Counted from the first letter of the stretch, positions 33,819 to 44,992 are shown. The stretch: 64,000 nt of DNA from Brevibacillus dissolubilis (GCF_006170445.1 NZ_VCNA01000015.1:62001-126000), one strand, 5' to 3'. Notes: generated by a model from the letters alone, not told the origin. A program made the numbers and translations.

Positions 33819-34584
33819 GCTTGTGCGGATACGTCTCGCGCAAGTGGATATCGTCTCCCACCTTCAAGCCCTTTTCCTCCAAGATACTCTTCACGGTCAG
33901 CTTCGCCAGCTCCATCATATTGTTCTCCTTACTCAGATGGGCGAGGAAGACTCGCTCGGCTTGTCCGCCTAAGACATCTGTCAATGCTTCACCTGCCGCT
34001 TCATTGGACAAGTGGCCGACATCGCTTAGGATACGCCGCTTGATGCTCCACGGATAGCCAGACATGCGCAACATTTCTGGATCGTGATTGGATTCGAAAA
34101 TATAGGCATCCGCGCCTTTGATCGTCTCTTTGATCTTGTCGCTGACATAGCCAAGGTCGGTGGCCAGCGTCAGTTTTTTGTTGCCTTCATAAAAACAGAA
34201 GCCCATCGGTTCCGCCGCATCGTGTGAGATCCCAAAAGACTGCACAGTCAAATCTTCGAACTCGCGCGTCTCTCCCACTTCAAACAGCTGGCGCTGCTCC
34301 TCGGTAATCGTACCGATCTGGCCGTTCAGCTCCGCCCATGTCTTCATATTGGAGTAAATCGGGATGTTGTAGCGGCGTGCGAGCACACCCACACCGCGGA
34401 TATGATCGGAGTGCTCGTGTGTGATCAGGATGCCTTTGATCGACTTGGGATCGGCACCGATTTCTTTGAGTGATGCTTCTACGGCTTTGCCAGTGATACC
34501 GGCGTCAATTAACAAAGCGGTACGGTCGGTCGCTACATAGATTGCATTGCCTGTACTGCCGCTTGCCAAAACACTGAATCTCAC
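33796..34584 (-). CDS. walJ: Metallo-beta-lactamase-fold hydrolase WalJ (YycJ)
   Basis: A 262-residue MBL-fold protein with the metal motif ITHEHSDHIRGVG (HxHxDH), SGSTGNAIYV at the N-terminus and HLSKENN near the C-terminus. WalJ belongs to the WalRK operon and is linked to DNA-replication and cell-wall coordination, possibly as a 5'-3' exonuclease. The GTG start is preceded by AAGGGG. The spacing and strand agree with co-transcription after walI. Confidence 0.95.
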   Translation of the reverse strand: MRFSVLASGSTGNAIYVATDRTALLIDAGITGKAVEASLKEIGADPKSIKGILITHEHSDHIRGVGVLARRYNIPIYSNMKTWAELNGQIGTITEEQRQLFEVGETREFEDLTVQSFGISHDAAEPMGFCFYEGNKKLTLATDLGYVSDKIKETIKGADAYIFESNHDPEMLRMSGYPWSIKRRILSDVGHLSNEAAGEALTDVLGGQAERVFLAHLSKENNMMELAKLTVKSILEEKGLKVGDDIHLRETYPHKPTKLEEL

Positions 34585-34626
34585 GGTAATTCCCCTTCTT
34601 CCTACTTTTCCGCGTTGCCAATTCCA

Positions 34627-35415
34627 CTACTTACTGATCATGATCCGGTTGTCCACCGGGCTCTCCACTGCGCCGGTAAAACCGTTGACGTAATGGATTT
34701 CCCCGTTATGGATAAAGCGCCACACCGGAGCAAGTACTTGTATATCTGCGTCATATTTATATCCATAGTATCCGAGCTGGACATTCTCAATCGTTTCGCC
34801 ACTCTTGATGATCTGTTTATCCACCAGTGAACGAAGTGCCGTATGGGCAAAAATAATCTGTCGCCCAGAGCCTTGATTGCGGACATGCAGATAGGTCTGC
34901 TGATAGCCTTTGATCGTCTGACCTTCCACACCGAATTCAAGCAACGCGACGAACAGCGGTAATTGATCATGCATCTGCCAGTATACCAGTGTTCCGTCCA
35001 AAGACCAATAGGGGTCTTCTTGGTATTGATCTGCAAACATCACCCGATTGGACATGTAGCGCAAGATCTCTTTTGGTGTCTTCGCGTTACCGATCACGAC
35101 AGGCTGGGTAAAACGGGAGCGGAGAAGAGAATTCTCCAGTGTAACGCGCTGACCCGGCATTTCTCCCAGATCAATCGTATTGAATCCTTGGTATTCGACG
35201 TACAGGTAGCTGAGCGTCGGGGCATCCTGCGGCACTTCTGCTTCCAGCTTGATGTTCTGTCGGCTCAGGTACTGCTCCAGATCTACCTGTCCGCTCTGTC
35301 CCGTATCTGCCTCCATCCACTGCTTGGTTTTGGAGATATACACCTGATAGCCGAGGAACAGATCCAGGAACAGAAACGCCAGAATCAAAATACTTTTTGC
35401 TCTACTCCAGTCCAT
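34627..35415 (-). CDS. walI: WalRK regulatory protein WalI (YycI)
   Basis: A 262-residue protein with one N-terminal membrane helix (MDWSRAKSILILAFLFLDLF) and an extracytoplasmic domain. WalI acts with WalH to hold the kinase WalK in check in B. subtilis. The start was set at 35415 behind GGGGAGGGG, overlapping the end of walH by 14 nt. The extracellular part shows the VYWQMHDQLPLF and NGFTGAVESP motifs of the family. Confidence 0.93.
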   Translation of the reverse strand: MDWSRAKSILILAFLFLDLFLGYQVYISKTKQWMEADTGQSGQVDLEQYLSRQNIKLEAEVPQDAPTLSYLYVEYQGFNTIDLGEMPGQRVTLENSLLRSRFTQPVVIGNAKTPKEILRYMSNRVMFADQYQEDPYWSLDGTLVYWQMHDQLPLFVALLEFGVEGQTIKGYQQTYLHVRNQGSGRQIIFAHTALRSLVDKQIIKSGETIENVQLGYYGYKYDADIQVLAPVWRFIHNGEIHYVNGFTGAVESPVDNRIMISK

Positions 35416-36787
35416 TTTCTTTTCCCCTCCCCGGTATCCGTGAACGGGCATCAATCACTTCATAGAGCGTGCCCCACTTCTCGACCACCCAGCTCGGCTT
35501 CAGCTCGGCATAGCCCGGCAGGACATTGAGATGATAGGCCAGATAGATATTGCTGATCTCGCTGGTGTCTACCTCTTCACTCTCCAAGTAGTGATACAGC
35601 TCTTCCGCTGACATGATCGTGATGTCCTTGTACTGGAAAAACGTATCCAGATCCACAAGCGAGCGCTTCACAGAGATAACTTGTCCCTGCTCCAGTGTCA
35701 CTTGGATCTGATCCAGCTCATGTCCTTCATTGCTCACTACAGGGTATGCACCGATATGCTGGCGAAACGTAATCTGTGCTCCGCTCTCCCCGCGCTCTTC
35801 CAGACTCTCGAAGCGGAATTCATCTGTCCACCCCAGGTGCTGGTTGACAAAAGCAATCGACTCCCGCAGCTTATCCTCATTGGTCAAGAGCGTCTCCGCT
35901 TCCTCCAACGCCGGTGAAGTAAACGTCATCGCCTGCTGCCCCTGACGAATCTGGATCGATCGGTTGCCGTCCGTATAGATCATCGTACCGTCACGCTCAA
36001 TAATCTGACGCACCAGACTCGGATCGAGGAAGTACGTATCGATGAACTGCTTATCGGTAATCGGCAGGTAGTTATAGTTGAACTCTCGCATCTTCTGTGC
36101 CTCTTTTGGCAGGTAAAAAATCTGCCAGAAGGTCATCGAGCTGTTGCGTCTAGCCAGACTGTCATCCTCTTTGTATACCTTGAGAATTTGTTCGGGCAAG
36201 TATTTGCCAAGCGACAGATACGAGTCCTCCAGATCTTTCGGGTCGACGACGGTACGGGCCCTGACGACTTGTCGGTCCTGATTGGAGATGAACAGCGCGT
36301 ATACCACACCCTCCGCTTCCTCGTAGTAGAGCCAGATTCGCTCGATCCCTTTCATCTGCTCCTGCATATCCCCACGGAATGTCACGAGCTGGCTGATGAC
36401 GGATACCGGCACCGCGGCACCGAACTGGATCTCTACGCCCTTCGTTGTCCGGGTCAATGACTCCCACTTATCGTCTGTCAGCGGATAAGCGACAAAATCA
36501 TAGAAATACCACTTATTCATCTGCGATGTAATCACCCGGTACTGTGCATCGTTATAGACCGCCTTGGTATGACGGTTCAGTCCATAGTGAAACACAATCG
36601 CTCTCGGTTCGACCAGTTCCTCGATCTGCTTGGGCTGACCCACTTTATCGGAGGCGGTATACGTCGGTGGAGAGATCAACTCGAACTGCGGCTGGTAGTT
36701 CCACAGCATCGAAGTCAGAACAAAACTGATGCTGATCAGAAAAATGAGCAGAATCGACTTGGTTGGCTCACTCCATCGCTTCATCAT
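35402..36787 (-). CDS. walH: WalRK regulatory protein WalH (YycH)
   Basis: A 461-residue protein with a single N-terminal TM helix (KSILLIFLISISFVLTSMLW) and a large extracytoplasmic part. With WalI it forms a membrane complex that restrains WalK. The start at 36787 overlaps the walK stop (ATGA) and is preceded by AGAGGGGGG. The typical YycH stretch LSLGKYLPEQILKVYKEDDS is visible in the middle. Confidence 0.94.
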   Translation of the reverse strand: MMKRWSEPTKSILLIFLISISFVLTSMLWNYQPQFELISPPTYTASDKVGQPKQIEELVEPRAIVFHYGLNRHTKAVYNDAQYRVITSQMNKWYFYDFVAYPLTDDKWESLTRTTKGVEIQFGAAVPVSVISQLVTFRGDMQEQMKGIERIWLYYEEAEGVVYALFISNQDRQVVRARTVVDPKDLEDSYLSLGKYLPEQILKVYKEDDSLARRNSSMTFWQIFYLPKEAQKMREFNYNYLPITDKQFIDTYFLDPSLVRQIIERDGTMIYTDGNRSIQIRQGQQAMTFTSPALEEAETLLTNEDKLRESIAFVNQHLGWTDEFRFESLEERGESGAQITFRQHIGAYPVVSNEGHELDQIQVTLEQGQVISVKRSLVDLDTFFQYKDITIMSAEELYHYLESEEVDTSEISNIYLAYHLNVLPGYAELKPSWVVEKWGTLYEVIDARSRIPGRGKENGLE

Positions 36788-38622
36788 GCTTCGCCCCCCT
36801 CTGTATACGGAATCCAAAAGGTAACGGTCGTTCCCTCATTCAATTCACTGGCCAGCTGAATATCCCCGCCATGCGCACGCACCAGCTCACGTGCGATCGA
36901 CAGTCCCAGCCCCGTGCCCCCCTGATTGCGGGAACGGGCCTTATCCACCCGGAAAAAGCGCTCAAAAATACGGCGCACATCCCGCTTCGATATCCCAATA
37001 CCTGTATCGCTGACCGAGATGTACACACGTCCCTGGTCCTTTTGTGCTTTCGCCTGAATAAAAATCTGCCCGCCTTCTGGTGTGTACTTAATCGCATTGG
37101 AGACGAGATTGTCCATGATCTGAGTGAACGCATCCCGATCCAGATACAGCGATGGCAAATCGTCAGGTACAACCAAATGAAGCTGAATTCCCTGCTGCAC
37201 ACTCTGCATCTGAAAACGACTCTCCGTATAATGAAGCAATTCTGCCAGATTCGTCTGCTGAAGCTTCAACTGCACTCCCTGTGAATCCATGCGGGAGAGC
37301 TGCAGCAAATCGTTGACCAGCCGAATCATCCGCTCCGTCTCATTCATCGTCACCTGCAAAAACTGCTGGGACAGCTCCGGCACTTCCACCGCCCCATCCA
37401 GCAACGCCTCGGTGTAGCTCTTGATCGTCGTCAACGGTGTGCGGAGTTCATGCGATACATTGGCGACGAACTCACGACGCTGCTGCTCTAACCGCGCTTC
37501 TTCGGTGACATCCTGCAGAACCGCGATGATCCCGCCCTTTTTCCCATGATCAGTCGGAAGCGGAGAAAAGTTGACCCGCAGTAAGACCATCTCCCGGTTG
37601 GGCAGCATCATCTCCAGCAGCAACGGCTCCGTCTCCTCTGTATCGGAAAAGAGCGGCATCTCATCCTCTGGTGGCAGCCGAAGCACCTCGTATAAGGTTT
37701 TGGCCTGACGAAGCATATCAGCCTCACGGATTCGCAGCATCTCTTCTGCCGACCGATTGATCAGAATGATGCGCCCGTCGCGGTCAGCCGCAATCACCCC
37801 GTCACTCATATGGGCCAAAATCTGAGATAGCTTTTCCCGCTCCTCTTCTTGCTGCAAAATCGCGTCCTTGAGCCTTGCCGTCATATAGTTGAAGGCCAAT
37901 CCTAACTGCCCGATTTCATCACCACTATATACACGTACCACACGATTAAAATCACCCTCCGCTACAGCGGTCGCCTGACGTGTCATCTCTTTGACTGGGA
38001 TCGTGATTGTACGCGCCAGCACGATGCCCAGCCCAGCGGTAAGCAATAGAGCTATGACCGTCCCTGTGTAGAGGATATTGGTCACTTTATGAATCGTTGT
38101 GTACAGTCCCTCCATCGAGGCGACCATGTAGACAGCGCCGTAGATCACATTGCCCCTTTTGACCGGGATCGCGATCACCTTCACCAGATGATCGGTAACC
38201 GGATCGATCCGCAGCGATTCATTACGAGTACCGAGCAGAGCGACCGTCACTTCCTTTTGCTGGGTGCGCTGTCCGACGATATTTTTCTGGTTCTCGGTCG
38301 TGCTGATCACCGTTCCGTTCTGATCGACGACCTCGACGCTTGCTCCATTGAGCGCCACGAGGTTATTCACAAGGTTGTCGATATCAGCCTGCACATCCTG
38401 TTGGACATCCTCTTCGCGGTCACGCAACCGGCTCAGATAACGGTCCAAGTGGGTGGCAAGCAGCGTTCCCTGTGCATTGAGCGTCTCAGTAAAGTTGTTG
38501 GTATAGTAGCTCTCCACTTCACGGACAAAATAAGCACCAATCACCTGCATCGCAATCAGGATCAATAGCATGTAGATGACGACTACTTTATACTGGACCG
38601 TCTTGAACAGCTGGCGAAACAT
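36784..38622 (-). CDS. walK: Essential sensor histidine kinase WalK
   Basis: A 612-residue kinase of the cell-wall homeostasis system: TM1 at about 10-30, extracytoplasmic PAS-like domain, TM2 near 185-205, HAMP, a cytosolic PAS domain (HMSDGVIAADRDGRIILIN), HisKA (FVANVSHELRTPLTT), and an ATPase domain (DNLVSNAIKYTPEGG, SDTGIGISKRDV, GGTGLGLSIAREL). The ATG at 38622 overlaps the walR stop by one base; a GTG 3 nt upstream is an alternative. It should phosphorylate WalR and control autolysin genes. Confidence 0.97.
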   Translation of the reverse strand: MFRQLFKTVQYKVVVIYMLLILIAMQVIGAYFVREVESYYTNNFTETLNAQGTLLATHLDRYLSRLRDREEDVQQDVQADIDNLVNNLVALNGASVEVVDQNGTVISTTENQKNIVGQRTQQKEVTVALLGTRNESLRIDPVTDHLVKVIAIPVKRGNVIYGAVYMVASMEGLYTTIHKVTNILYTGTVIALLLTAGLGIVLARTITIPVKEMTRQATAVAEGDFNRVVRVYSGDEIGQLGLAFNYMTARLKDAILQQEEEREKLSQILAHMSDGVIAADRDGRIILINRSAEEMLRIREADMLRQAKTLYEVLRLPPEDEMPLFSDTEETEPLLLEMMLPNREMVLLRVNFSPLPTDHGKKGGIIAVLQDVTEEARLEQQRREFVANVSHELRTPLTTIKSYTEALLDGAVEVPELSQQFLQVTMNETERMIRLVNDLLQLSRMDSQGVQLKLQQTNLAELLHYTESRFQMQSVQQGIQLHLVVPDDLPSLYLDRDAFTQIMDNLVSNAIKYTPEGGQIFIQAKAQKDQGRVYISVSDTGIGISKRDVRRIFERFFRVDKARSRNQGGTGLGLSIARELVRAHGGDIQLASELNEGTTVTFWIPYTEGGEA

Positions 38623-39326
38623 CACGCCGTTCCTCCTGTCCCCGGATTACGCAGGGTGTATCCCAATCCGCGGCGGGTGATGATGTATTTCGGCTGGCTT
38701 GGGTCGTCTTCGATTTTTTCACGCAGACGGCGAATCGTCACATCTACCGTGCGGGCATCTCCGAAGTAATCAAAGCCCCAGACGGCTTGCAGCAAGTGGT
38801 CGCGAGTCAACACCTGTCCCAGATGACGGGCGAGATAGACCAGCAGCTCGAATTCTCGGTGCGTCAGGTCGAGGAACTCCCCGTGCTTTGTGCAGGTATA
38901 GGATTGCAGGTCAATCTCCAGCTCCATGATCCGCAGCACATTTTTCGGCTTTTCTTCGGTCTTCGGCTTCTGTCTGCGCAGATGGGCTTTGACCCGTGCT
39001 ACCAGTTCACGCGCACTGAACGGCTTGGTGACATAATCATCAGCCCCAAGCTCCAAACCCAGTACTTTGTCCAATTCCGAATCTTTAGCCGTTAACATAA
39101 TGATCGGCATATCGTAGCTCTGGCGAATCACCCGGCATACATCCATACCATCACGTACCGGGAGCATGACATCGAGCAAGATCAGATCAGGCTTTTCCAG
39201 ATGAACCAGCTGCACGGCCTCTTCCCCATCATAGGCACAGACGACCTGGTAGCCCTCTTTTTCTAACGTAAATTTCAGTATATCTGCAATTGGTCTTTCA
39301 TCGTCAACGACGAGGAGTTTCGCCAT
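38622..39326 (-). CDS. walR: Response regulator WalR
   Basis: A 234-residue OmpR-family regulator, essential in most Bacillota. Receiver: [19 protein letters not shown], phospho-acceptor Asp52 in [13 protein letters not shown], Lys in [23 protein letters not shown]-binding domain: [45 protein letters not shown]. The start at 39326 lies behind GGGGGAGAG. First gene of walRKHIJ. Confidence 0.97.
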   Translation of the reverse strand: MAKLLVVDDERPIADILKFTLEKEGYQVVCAYDGEEAVQLVHLEKPDLILLDVMLPVRDGMDVCRVIRQSYDMPIIMLTAKDSELDKVLGLELGADDYVTKPFSARELVARVKAHLRRQKPKTEEKPKNVLRIMELEIDLQSYTCTKHGEFLDLTHREFELLVYLARHLGQVLTRDHLLQAVWGFDYFGDARTVDVTIRRLREKIEDDPSQPKYIITRRGLGYTLRNPGTGGTA

Positions 39327-39418
39327 TCGCTCTCCCCCTTCTTTTTCACAAGCTTTCGTTATAGCTTCCACTCTCATCATAACATTTCCTGCCTGTCCGA
39401 TTGGTCGGGAATAGCAGG

Positions 39419-39452
39419 AAAGGCCGCCCCCGATTCAGCAGGAGCGACCTTT
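39419..39452 (-). terminator. Hairpin after the M23 peptidase gene
   Basis: On the minus strand AAAGGTCGCTCC pairs with GGGGCGGCCTTT through 12 pairs including U-G wobbles. The downstream sequence is pyrimidine-rich but has no long T run, so termination may be partial and allow read-through into walR. Confidence 0.6.
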
Positions 39453-39485
39453 GGTACCATTCTTTATTCAAGTAGCTTGATTCAC

Positions 39486-41003
39486 TTAACGGCGACCCAG
39501 CATAGAGAGTGGGTTGACCGTTCTTCCGCCTTTGATTACTTCAAAATGCAGGTGAACACCTGTGGAGTCACCTGTGGAGCCCATGACGCCCACTTTGGTC
39601 CCTTGGCTGACCACTTGACCCACCTTGACACTGATGGATCTCATATGACCGTACAGGGTACGGGTTCCATTGCCATGGTCGATGATGACAGAGTTACCGT
39701 AGTCACCGTTCCAACCCGCTTGTACGACTCGGCCATTGTCAGCCGCGCGGATCGAACCAGAACCGGCGATATCGATTCCTTTATGCATACGTCCCCAACG
39801 TGTACCATAGCCACTGCTGACATATCCGCTGGCCGGCCATGAGATACGGCCTGTCCCACGGGAAGGAATCACCTTGGTTCCACGCTCGACGATTTTGTCG
39901 ACAGCCTGTTCAATCACTTCTTGTCCGGTTACTTTGCGGGAGACGACTTGTCCATTTTCTTTGATCACTTCATAGCTGACACGCTTGGTGCCGACTTTAC
40001 CTTCTTGGATGACTTTGACCTCACCCTTAGGCAGCTTGTCGTTGGTGCGGGTCTGCATCTGATAGTAGATGGTTTCTTCTTGCTCCTGCTCTTCCACTGT
40101 CTGTACGGTAAGCACAGGGCGGACCGCTGTTACATTGAGCTCTTGGCCCAACTGGAGGAGCGTATCTTCGGTAACCCCAGGATTGTTCGCGTAGATATCC
40201 TTGGTCGTAATTCCGTATTTTTTCGCAATGCAACTGATACAATCGCCTTCTTGAACCGTATGTACGACCTGCTGGTATGTACCGTTTGCCAAAAGCTCCT
40301 CCAGCTTCTCTTCGGTCAAGACCTGTGCTGCTGGGACTGAGCTTGGTTCAAATTTTACGTCTTCTTTGAATTTGACTTCCTTCATGCCTGTTTCAGGTGC
40401 TTCCGGTGTGCTTGCGATAGATGCTGCGGATACACTCGCCTTTTTAGCTGATTGGGTAGCCGCTCCGCCGGAATAACGGTCTTTGAGAGCAGCCAGCACT
40501 TGGTCAGCCTGCTTCTGGTCAGCCGCATAGGCAACCACTTCACCGTTGACTTCGATCCCGATCGCTTGGACTCTAAGATCTGCTTCGGCATCGAGCGCAC
40601 GCAGGGTCGCTTCGTTGTTGTATTCCCCTTTGTACAGGTTCTCTTCTTTGAACGTGATGTAGTCAGAAAGCTTCAGCTCAATGCCGTTATGCTTCGCTTC
40701 TTCTTCCTTCAGACGTTCTTGCGTCCAATTGGTGACGACTTCTTTGTTATTGACCACACCGATTTCTTTGCCATTCATGATGACATGATAGATGGAATAG
40801 GTGTTAGATGTATAATAATGATTAGCATAGGCTACACTGGAAACAGCGACGATTAACGTCCCCAACGCGGCAACGGTTTGCTTCTTGTGACTGACGATGT
40901 ATGTAAAAGCACGATCTTTTACTTCTCTAGCTTGCTGGCTTGTACGCCGAACGATCGGTTGTACCCGTTCACGTAACCAGTCCTTCAACCCGGTCAGTTG
41001 CAT
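39486..41003 (-). CDS. Membrane-anchored M23 peptidase with LysM and G5 domains
   Basis: A 505-residue cell-wall hydrolase: a TM helix at about 43-60, an unassigned extracellular region, LysM (VVHTVQEGDCISCIAKKYG, about 250-295), a G5 domain (about 300-380) and a C-terminal M23 peptidase domain with the metal ligands of HKGIDIAG and HLHFE. It should cut peptidoglycan cross-bridges or stems outside the membrane. It lies directly upstream of walR, a natural member of the WalR regulon, although I found no clear WalR box in its promoter region. Confidence 0.95.
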   Translation of the reverse strand: MQLTGLKDWLRERVQPIVRRTSQQAREVKDRAFTYIVSHKKQTVAALGTLIVAVSSVAYANHYYTSNTYSIYHVIMNGKEIGVVNNKEVVTNWTQERLKEEEAKHNGIELKLSDYITFKEENLYKGEYNNEATLRALDAEADLRVQAIGIEVNGEVVAYAADQKQADQVLAALKDRYSGGAATQSAKKASVSAASIASTPEAPETGMKEVKFKEDVKFEPSSVPAAQVLTEEKLEELLANGTYQQVVHTVQEGDCISCIAKKYGITTKDIYANNPGVTEDTLLQLGQELNVTAVRPVLTVQTVEEQEQEETIYYQMQTRTNDKLPKGEVKVIQEGKVGTKRVSYEVIKENGQVVSRKVTGQEVIEQAVDKIVERGTKVIPSRGTGRISWPASGYVSSGYGTRWGRMHKGIDIAGSGSIRAADNGRVVQAGWNGDYGNSVIIDHGNGTRTLYGHMRSISVKVGQVVSQGTKVGVMGSTGDSTGVHLHFEVIKGGRTVNPLSMLGRR

Positions 41004-41251
41004 CAGAGTTCCTCCTGCCTGTTAAGACTGTCTACTGCGAAAATAGTCGAAAAATTAAGAGAATCTCGAAAACTAAAATAGTTCAAAGCTCCTCTTGATT
41101 TTTATTCGCAACGAAAAAAATACCTACAAAATCCAATACTATTAAGACTTTAACACATGTTAGCTGCCAGCTTCAAGTGTAAAATGCTGTCGAATAAAGT
41201 AAATGGCCTTGTTTCATAATATGGACATATGTTTCATAAGGAGGCGTTACG

Positions 41252-41632
41252 GTGAAAGAGCGAAACATTTTGGCTGGTTTTCACACGATGGATGAGGCCG
41301 ACAAAGCAGCAGAACAACTGAAGCAAGCGGGGATTGATACCGTTCAGGTAGATCAGGTTGGACAATATCCAGGAATCGGTGTAGAAAAAGTATTGAACCC
41401 CATTACCGGGGAAATACCTTCCCTCGGCAATCTGACCTTGAGTGCTGAATTCCCGAGCGGTCGGGATGCCAGCATCTTGGCAGCGGCTGATCCGGATGCA
41501 AGCGGGCTTTCTGACGGTCGTCAGGGACGCCTAGCATCCAATACAACCGGTATCCTGCTGACCTGTGTGGTCGCAGAGAACCGTGCAGCAGAGGCGGAGC
41601 AGATCATCAGCTCGAACGGCGGCGAGTTTTAA
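41252..41632 (+). CDS. Conserved small protein of unknown function
   Basis: A 126-residue soluble protein beginning ERNILAGFHTMDEADKAAEQ, a beta-alpha-beta layout like the ferredoxin-like folds of stress proteins, and ending ENRAAEAEQIISSNGGEF. No family name can be given. The GTG start follows AAGGAGGCG. Two direct repeats GTTTCATAA (41211-41219, 41231-41239) stand just upstream. It is monocistronic with its own terminator. Confidence 0.72.
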   Translation: MKERNILAGFHTMDEADKAAEQLKQAGIDTVQVDQVGQYPGIGVEKVLNPITGEIPSLGNLTLSAEFPSGRDASILAAADPDASGLSDGRQGRLASNTTGILLTCVVAENRAAEAEQIISSNGGEF

Positions 41633-41656
41633 TTGGCATTTAGATTTTGTAAATGG

Positions 41657-41700
41657 GAAAGCCACCTTCCGGAAAGTCTTAGTCGGATCGGTGGCTTTTT
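41657..41700 (+). terminator. Rho-independent terminator
   Basis: Stem AAAGCCACC / GGTGGCTTT followed by T; ends the 126-residue protein gene. Confidence 0.88.
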
Positions 41701-41794
41701 GTTGTGTCTTTTTTCGCCTTGCATGTTACTGGTATCCTTCTTCCGTATTACACATAGGTATAAAGTGGTAATACCTTCTTGCTTCGTTTCTTCC

Positions 41795-42028
41795 TTATCC
41801 CTCTAAGGAAACCATCGATGTAATATCCTTCAGGGCCAGACGGCGGAAGCCCGGCTTTTTCGCTTTTGCTGCTTCCACTTCTGTTTCGTTTTCTGCTTTC
41901 GGCATGGTGATGAAGCAGACATAGCCTTTGCTGACATGGGACATCTTACCACTGATCACCAAACCGTTGAACATCTTTACCTCTACGTTCTTCCCGACCA
42001 GTTTCAACGCTTTTTGATCAAAACCCAT
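41795..42028 (-). CDS. Small Sm-like protein, unknown function
   Basis: A 77-residue protein: KLVGKNVEVKMFNGLVISGK, then GYVCFITMPKA, and RRLALKDITSMVSL. The spacing of short strands and the NG turn resemble the LSm/Hfq fold, but key RNA-binding residues of Hfq are not evident, so this is only a fold guess. The start was set at the ATG behind GAGGTG; an upstream in-frame ATG has no ribosome site. It sits between the M23 gene and purA, on the same strand as both. Confidence 0.7.
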   Translation of the reverse strand: MGFDQKALKLVGKNVEVKMFNGLVISGKMSHVSKGYVCFITMPKAENETEVEAAKAKKPGFRRLALKDITSMVSLEG

Positions 42029-42126
42029 TGTCGAACACCTCGTTTTCGAATTAGTTATGGGATACCATATGCCCAACTGGGCGCAAGTGGTGACTGATTT
42101 AGCCGAAAAAGTTTTGGCTGGATATG

Positions 42127-42174
42127 AAAAAAAGCTGTCGGCCGCATGAAAATCATGGGCTGACAGCTTTTTTT
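42127..42174 (-). terminator. Terminator of purA
   Basis: Stem AAAAAAAGCTGTC / GACAGCTTTTTTT with additional pairing inside; symmetric, placed right after the purA stop. Confidence 0.9.
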
Positions 42175-42207
42175 GAACCGATCTATATGGTTGTTTGGCT
42201 TATACGT

Positions 42208-43559
<1,352 letters not shown>

Positions 43560-43565
43560 TGATTG

Positions 43566-43608
43566 AATCCGAACGTTAAGATTGATAGTTCAGAATATGT
43601 TCGGTTTT
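43566..43608. promoter_or_regulatory. Twin PurBox operator (PurR)
   Basis: AATCCGAACGTT (CCGAAC at 43569-43574) and, inverted, ATGTTCGGTTTT (GTTCGG at 43599-43604) match the PurBox AWWWCCGAACWWT in opposite orientation, upstream of the purA promoter, as at B. subtilis PurR-repressed genes. It implies PRPP-relieved repression. Confidence 0.85.
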
Positions 43609-43611
43609 CAA

Positions 43612-43644
43612 TAAAAAAAGAAGCCATCACAGAGGATAGCTTCT
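43612..43644 (-). terminator. Terminator of dnaB overlapping its stop codon
   Basis: On the minus strand AGAAGC pairs with GCTTCT around a 14-nt loop, followed by seven T. The first arm begins within the stop codon region. Confidence 0.75.
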
Positions 43645-44992
43645 AGCTCGCTTGATCGCGGTATCGGTGTTCGAGATTTACGAATTTATTGTACTCTTTC
43701 AAGAATGCCAATTCTACCGTGCCAGTCGGGCCGTTACGTTGCTTCGCGATGATGATCTCGATGACGTTTTTGTTTTCCGTCTCTTTATCGTAGTAGTCAT
43801 CACGATAGAGGAAGGCTACGATGTCCGCGTCCTGCTCGATCGCACCAGACTCACGGATGTCAGACATCATCGGACGCTTGTCCTGACGTTGCTCAACACC
43901 ACGGCTGAGCTGTGACAGTGCGATGACCGGCACGTTCAGCTCACGGGCGATCCCTTTGAGCGTACGGGAGATCTCAGATACTTCCTGCTGACGGTTGTCG
44001 CCTTTACCGCGACCCTGGATCAGCTGCAGGTAGTCGATGAGAATCATGCCAAGACCCCTCTCCTGCTGGAGACGACGACACTTGGCACGGATATCCTGCA
44101 CGGTGATCCCCGGCGTATCATCGATATAGACAGGTGCTTTGGCCAGCGTCCCGATTGCCATGGTCAGCTTCTGCCAGTCATCCTCATCCAGTCGTCCTGA
44201 CCTCATCTTCTGTGCGTCCAGATTGCCCTCCGCACAAATCATACGCTGTACCAGCTGGGAGGCACCCATCTCAAGAGAGAAGATCGCAACCGTCTCGTTG
44301 GCACGGGCTGCGACGTTCTGCGCCACATTCAGGGCAAACGCCGTCTTACCTACAGATGGACGGGCCGCCAGGATAATCAGGTCAGAACGCTGAAAACCTG
44401 ATGTCATCTTGTCCAAATCGGTGTAGCCGGTTGGAATCCCGGTGATATCCCCGGTCTGCTGGCTCAATGCCTCAATCTTCTCGTACGTCTCCATCAACGC
44501 GTCCTTGATCGGGATGAATCCTCCACTGTTACGGTTGTGGGAGATTTCGAGAATGTATTTTTCCGCGTCAGCGATGATTTCACCGACATCATCTTCACGG
44601 GTGTATCCGTCGTTTGCGATCTTGGTCGCGGTACGGATCAACCTGCGAAGCAGGGATTTTTCTTCTACGATTTTGGCGTAGTACTCTACGTTCGCCGCAG
44701 TTGGAACGGAACTGGCCAGGTCCGTCAGATACGTGACGCCCCCGACCTCTTCCAAGACTTTTTGCTGTTGGAGCTCGGCCGTCACCGTTACCAGGTCGAC
44801 CGGCTCTCCTTTTTCATATAAGTCCAAGAATATTTTAAATATGCGCTGGTGGCTCGCTTTGTAAAAGTCCTCGGGCTGAAGAATCTCAACCGCTGTGATC
44901 AGAGCATCCTTAGATAAAAACACGGCACCCAGCACAGACTGTTCCGCTTCAAGATTTTGCGGTGGTACACGGTCTAAAAACAGGTCGCTCAT
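43643..44992 (-). CDS. dnaB: Replicative DNA helicase DnaB (DnaC in Bacillus)
   Basis: A 449-residue hexameric 5'-3' helicase of the replication fork. N-terminal domain PPQNLEAEQSVLGAVFL; C-terminal RecA fold with GIPTGYTDLDKMTSGFQ, Walker A ARPSVGKTAF, Walker B MILIDYLQLIQG and the DNA-binding/arginine-finger region SGAIEQDADIVAFLYRDDYY. No intein interrupts the gene. It is downstream of rplI, a conserved order in Bacillales. Confidence 0.98.
   Translation of the reverse strand: MSDLFLDRVPPQNLEAEQSVLGAVFLSKDALITAVEILQPEDFYKASHQRIFKIFLDLYEKGEPVDLVTVTAELQQQKVLEEVGGVTYLTDLASSVPTAANVEYYAKIVEEKSLLRRLIRTATKIANDGYTREDDVGEIIADAEKYILEISHNRNSGGFIPIKDALMETYEKIEALSQQTGDITGIPTGYTDLDKMTSGFQRSDLIILAARPSVGKTAFALNVAQNVAARANETVAIFSLEMGASQLVQRMICAEGNLDAQKMRSGRLDEDDWQKLTMAIGTLAKAPVYIDDTPGITVQDIRAKCRRLQQERGLGMILIDYLQLIQGRGKGDNRQQEVSEISRTLKGIARELNVPVIALSQLSRGVEQRQDKRPMMSDIRESGAIEQDADIVAFLYRDDYYDKETENKNVIEIIIAKQRNGPTGTVELAFLKEYNKFVNLEHRYRDQAS

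Noticed and set aside
41004-41160. WalR box upstream of the M23 peptidase
   Set aside because: A TGTTAA half-site is present but the second TGTWAH repeat is not at the required spacing.
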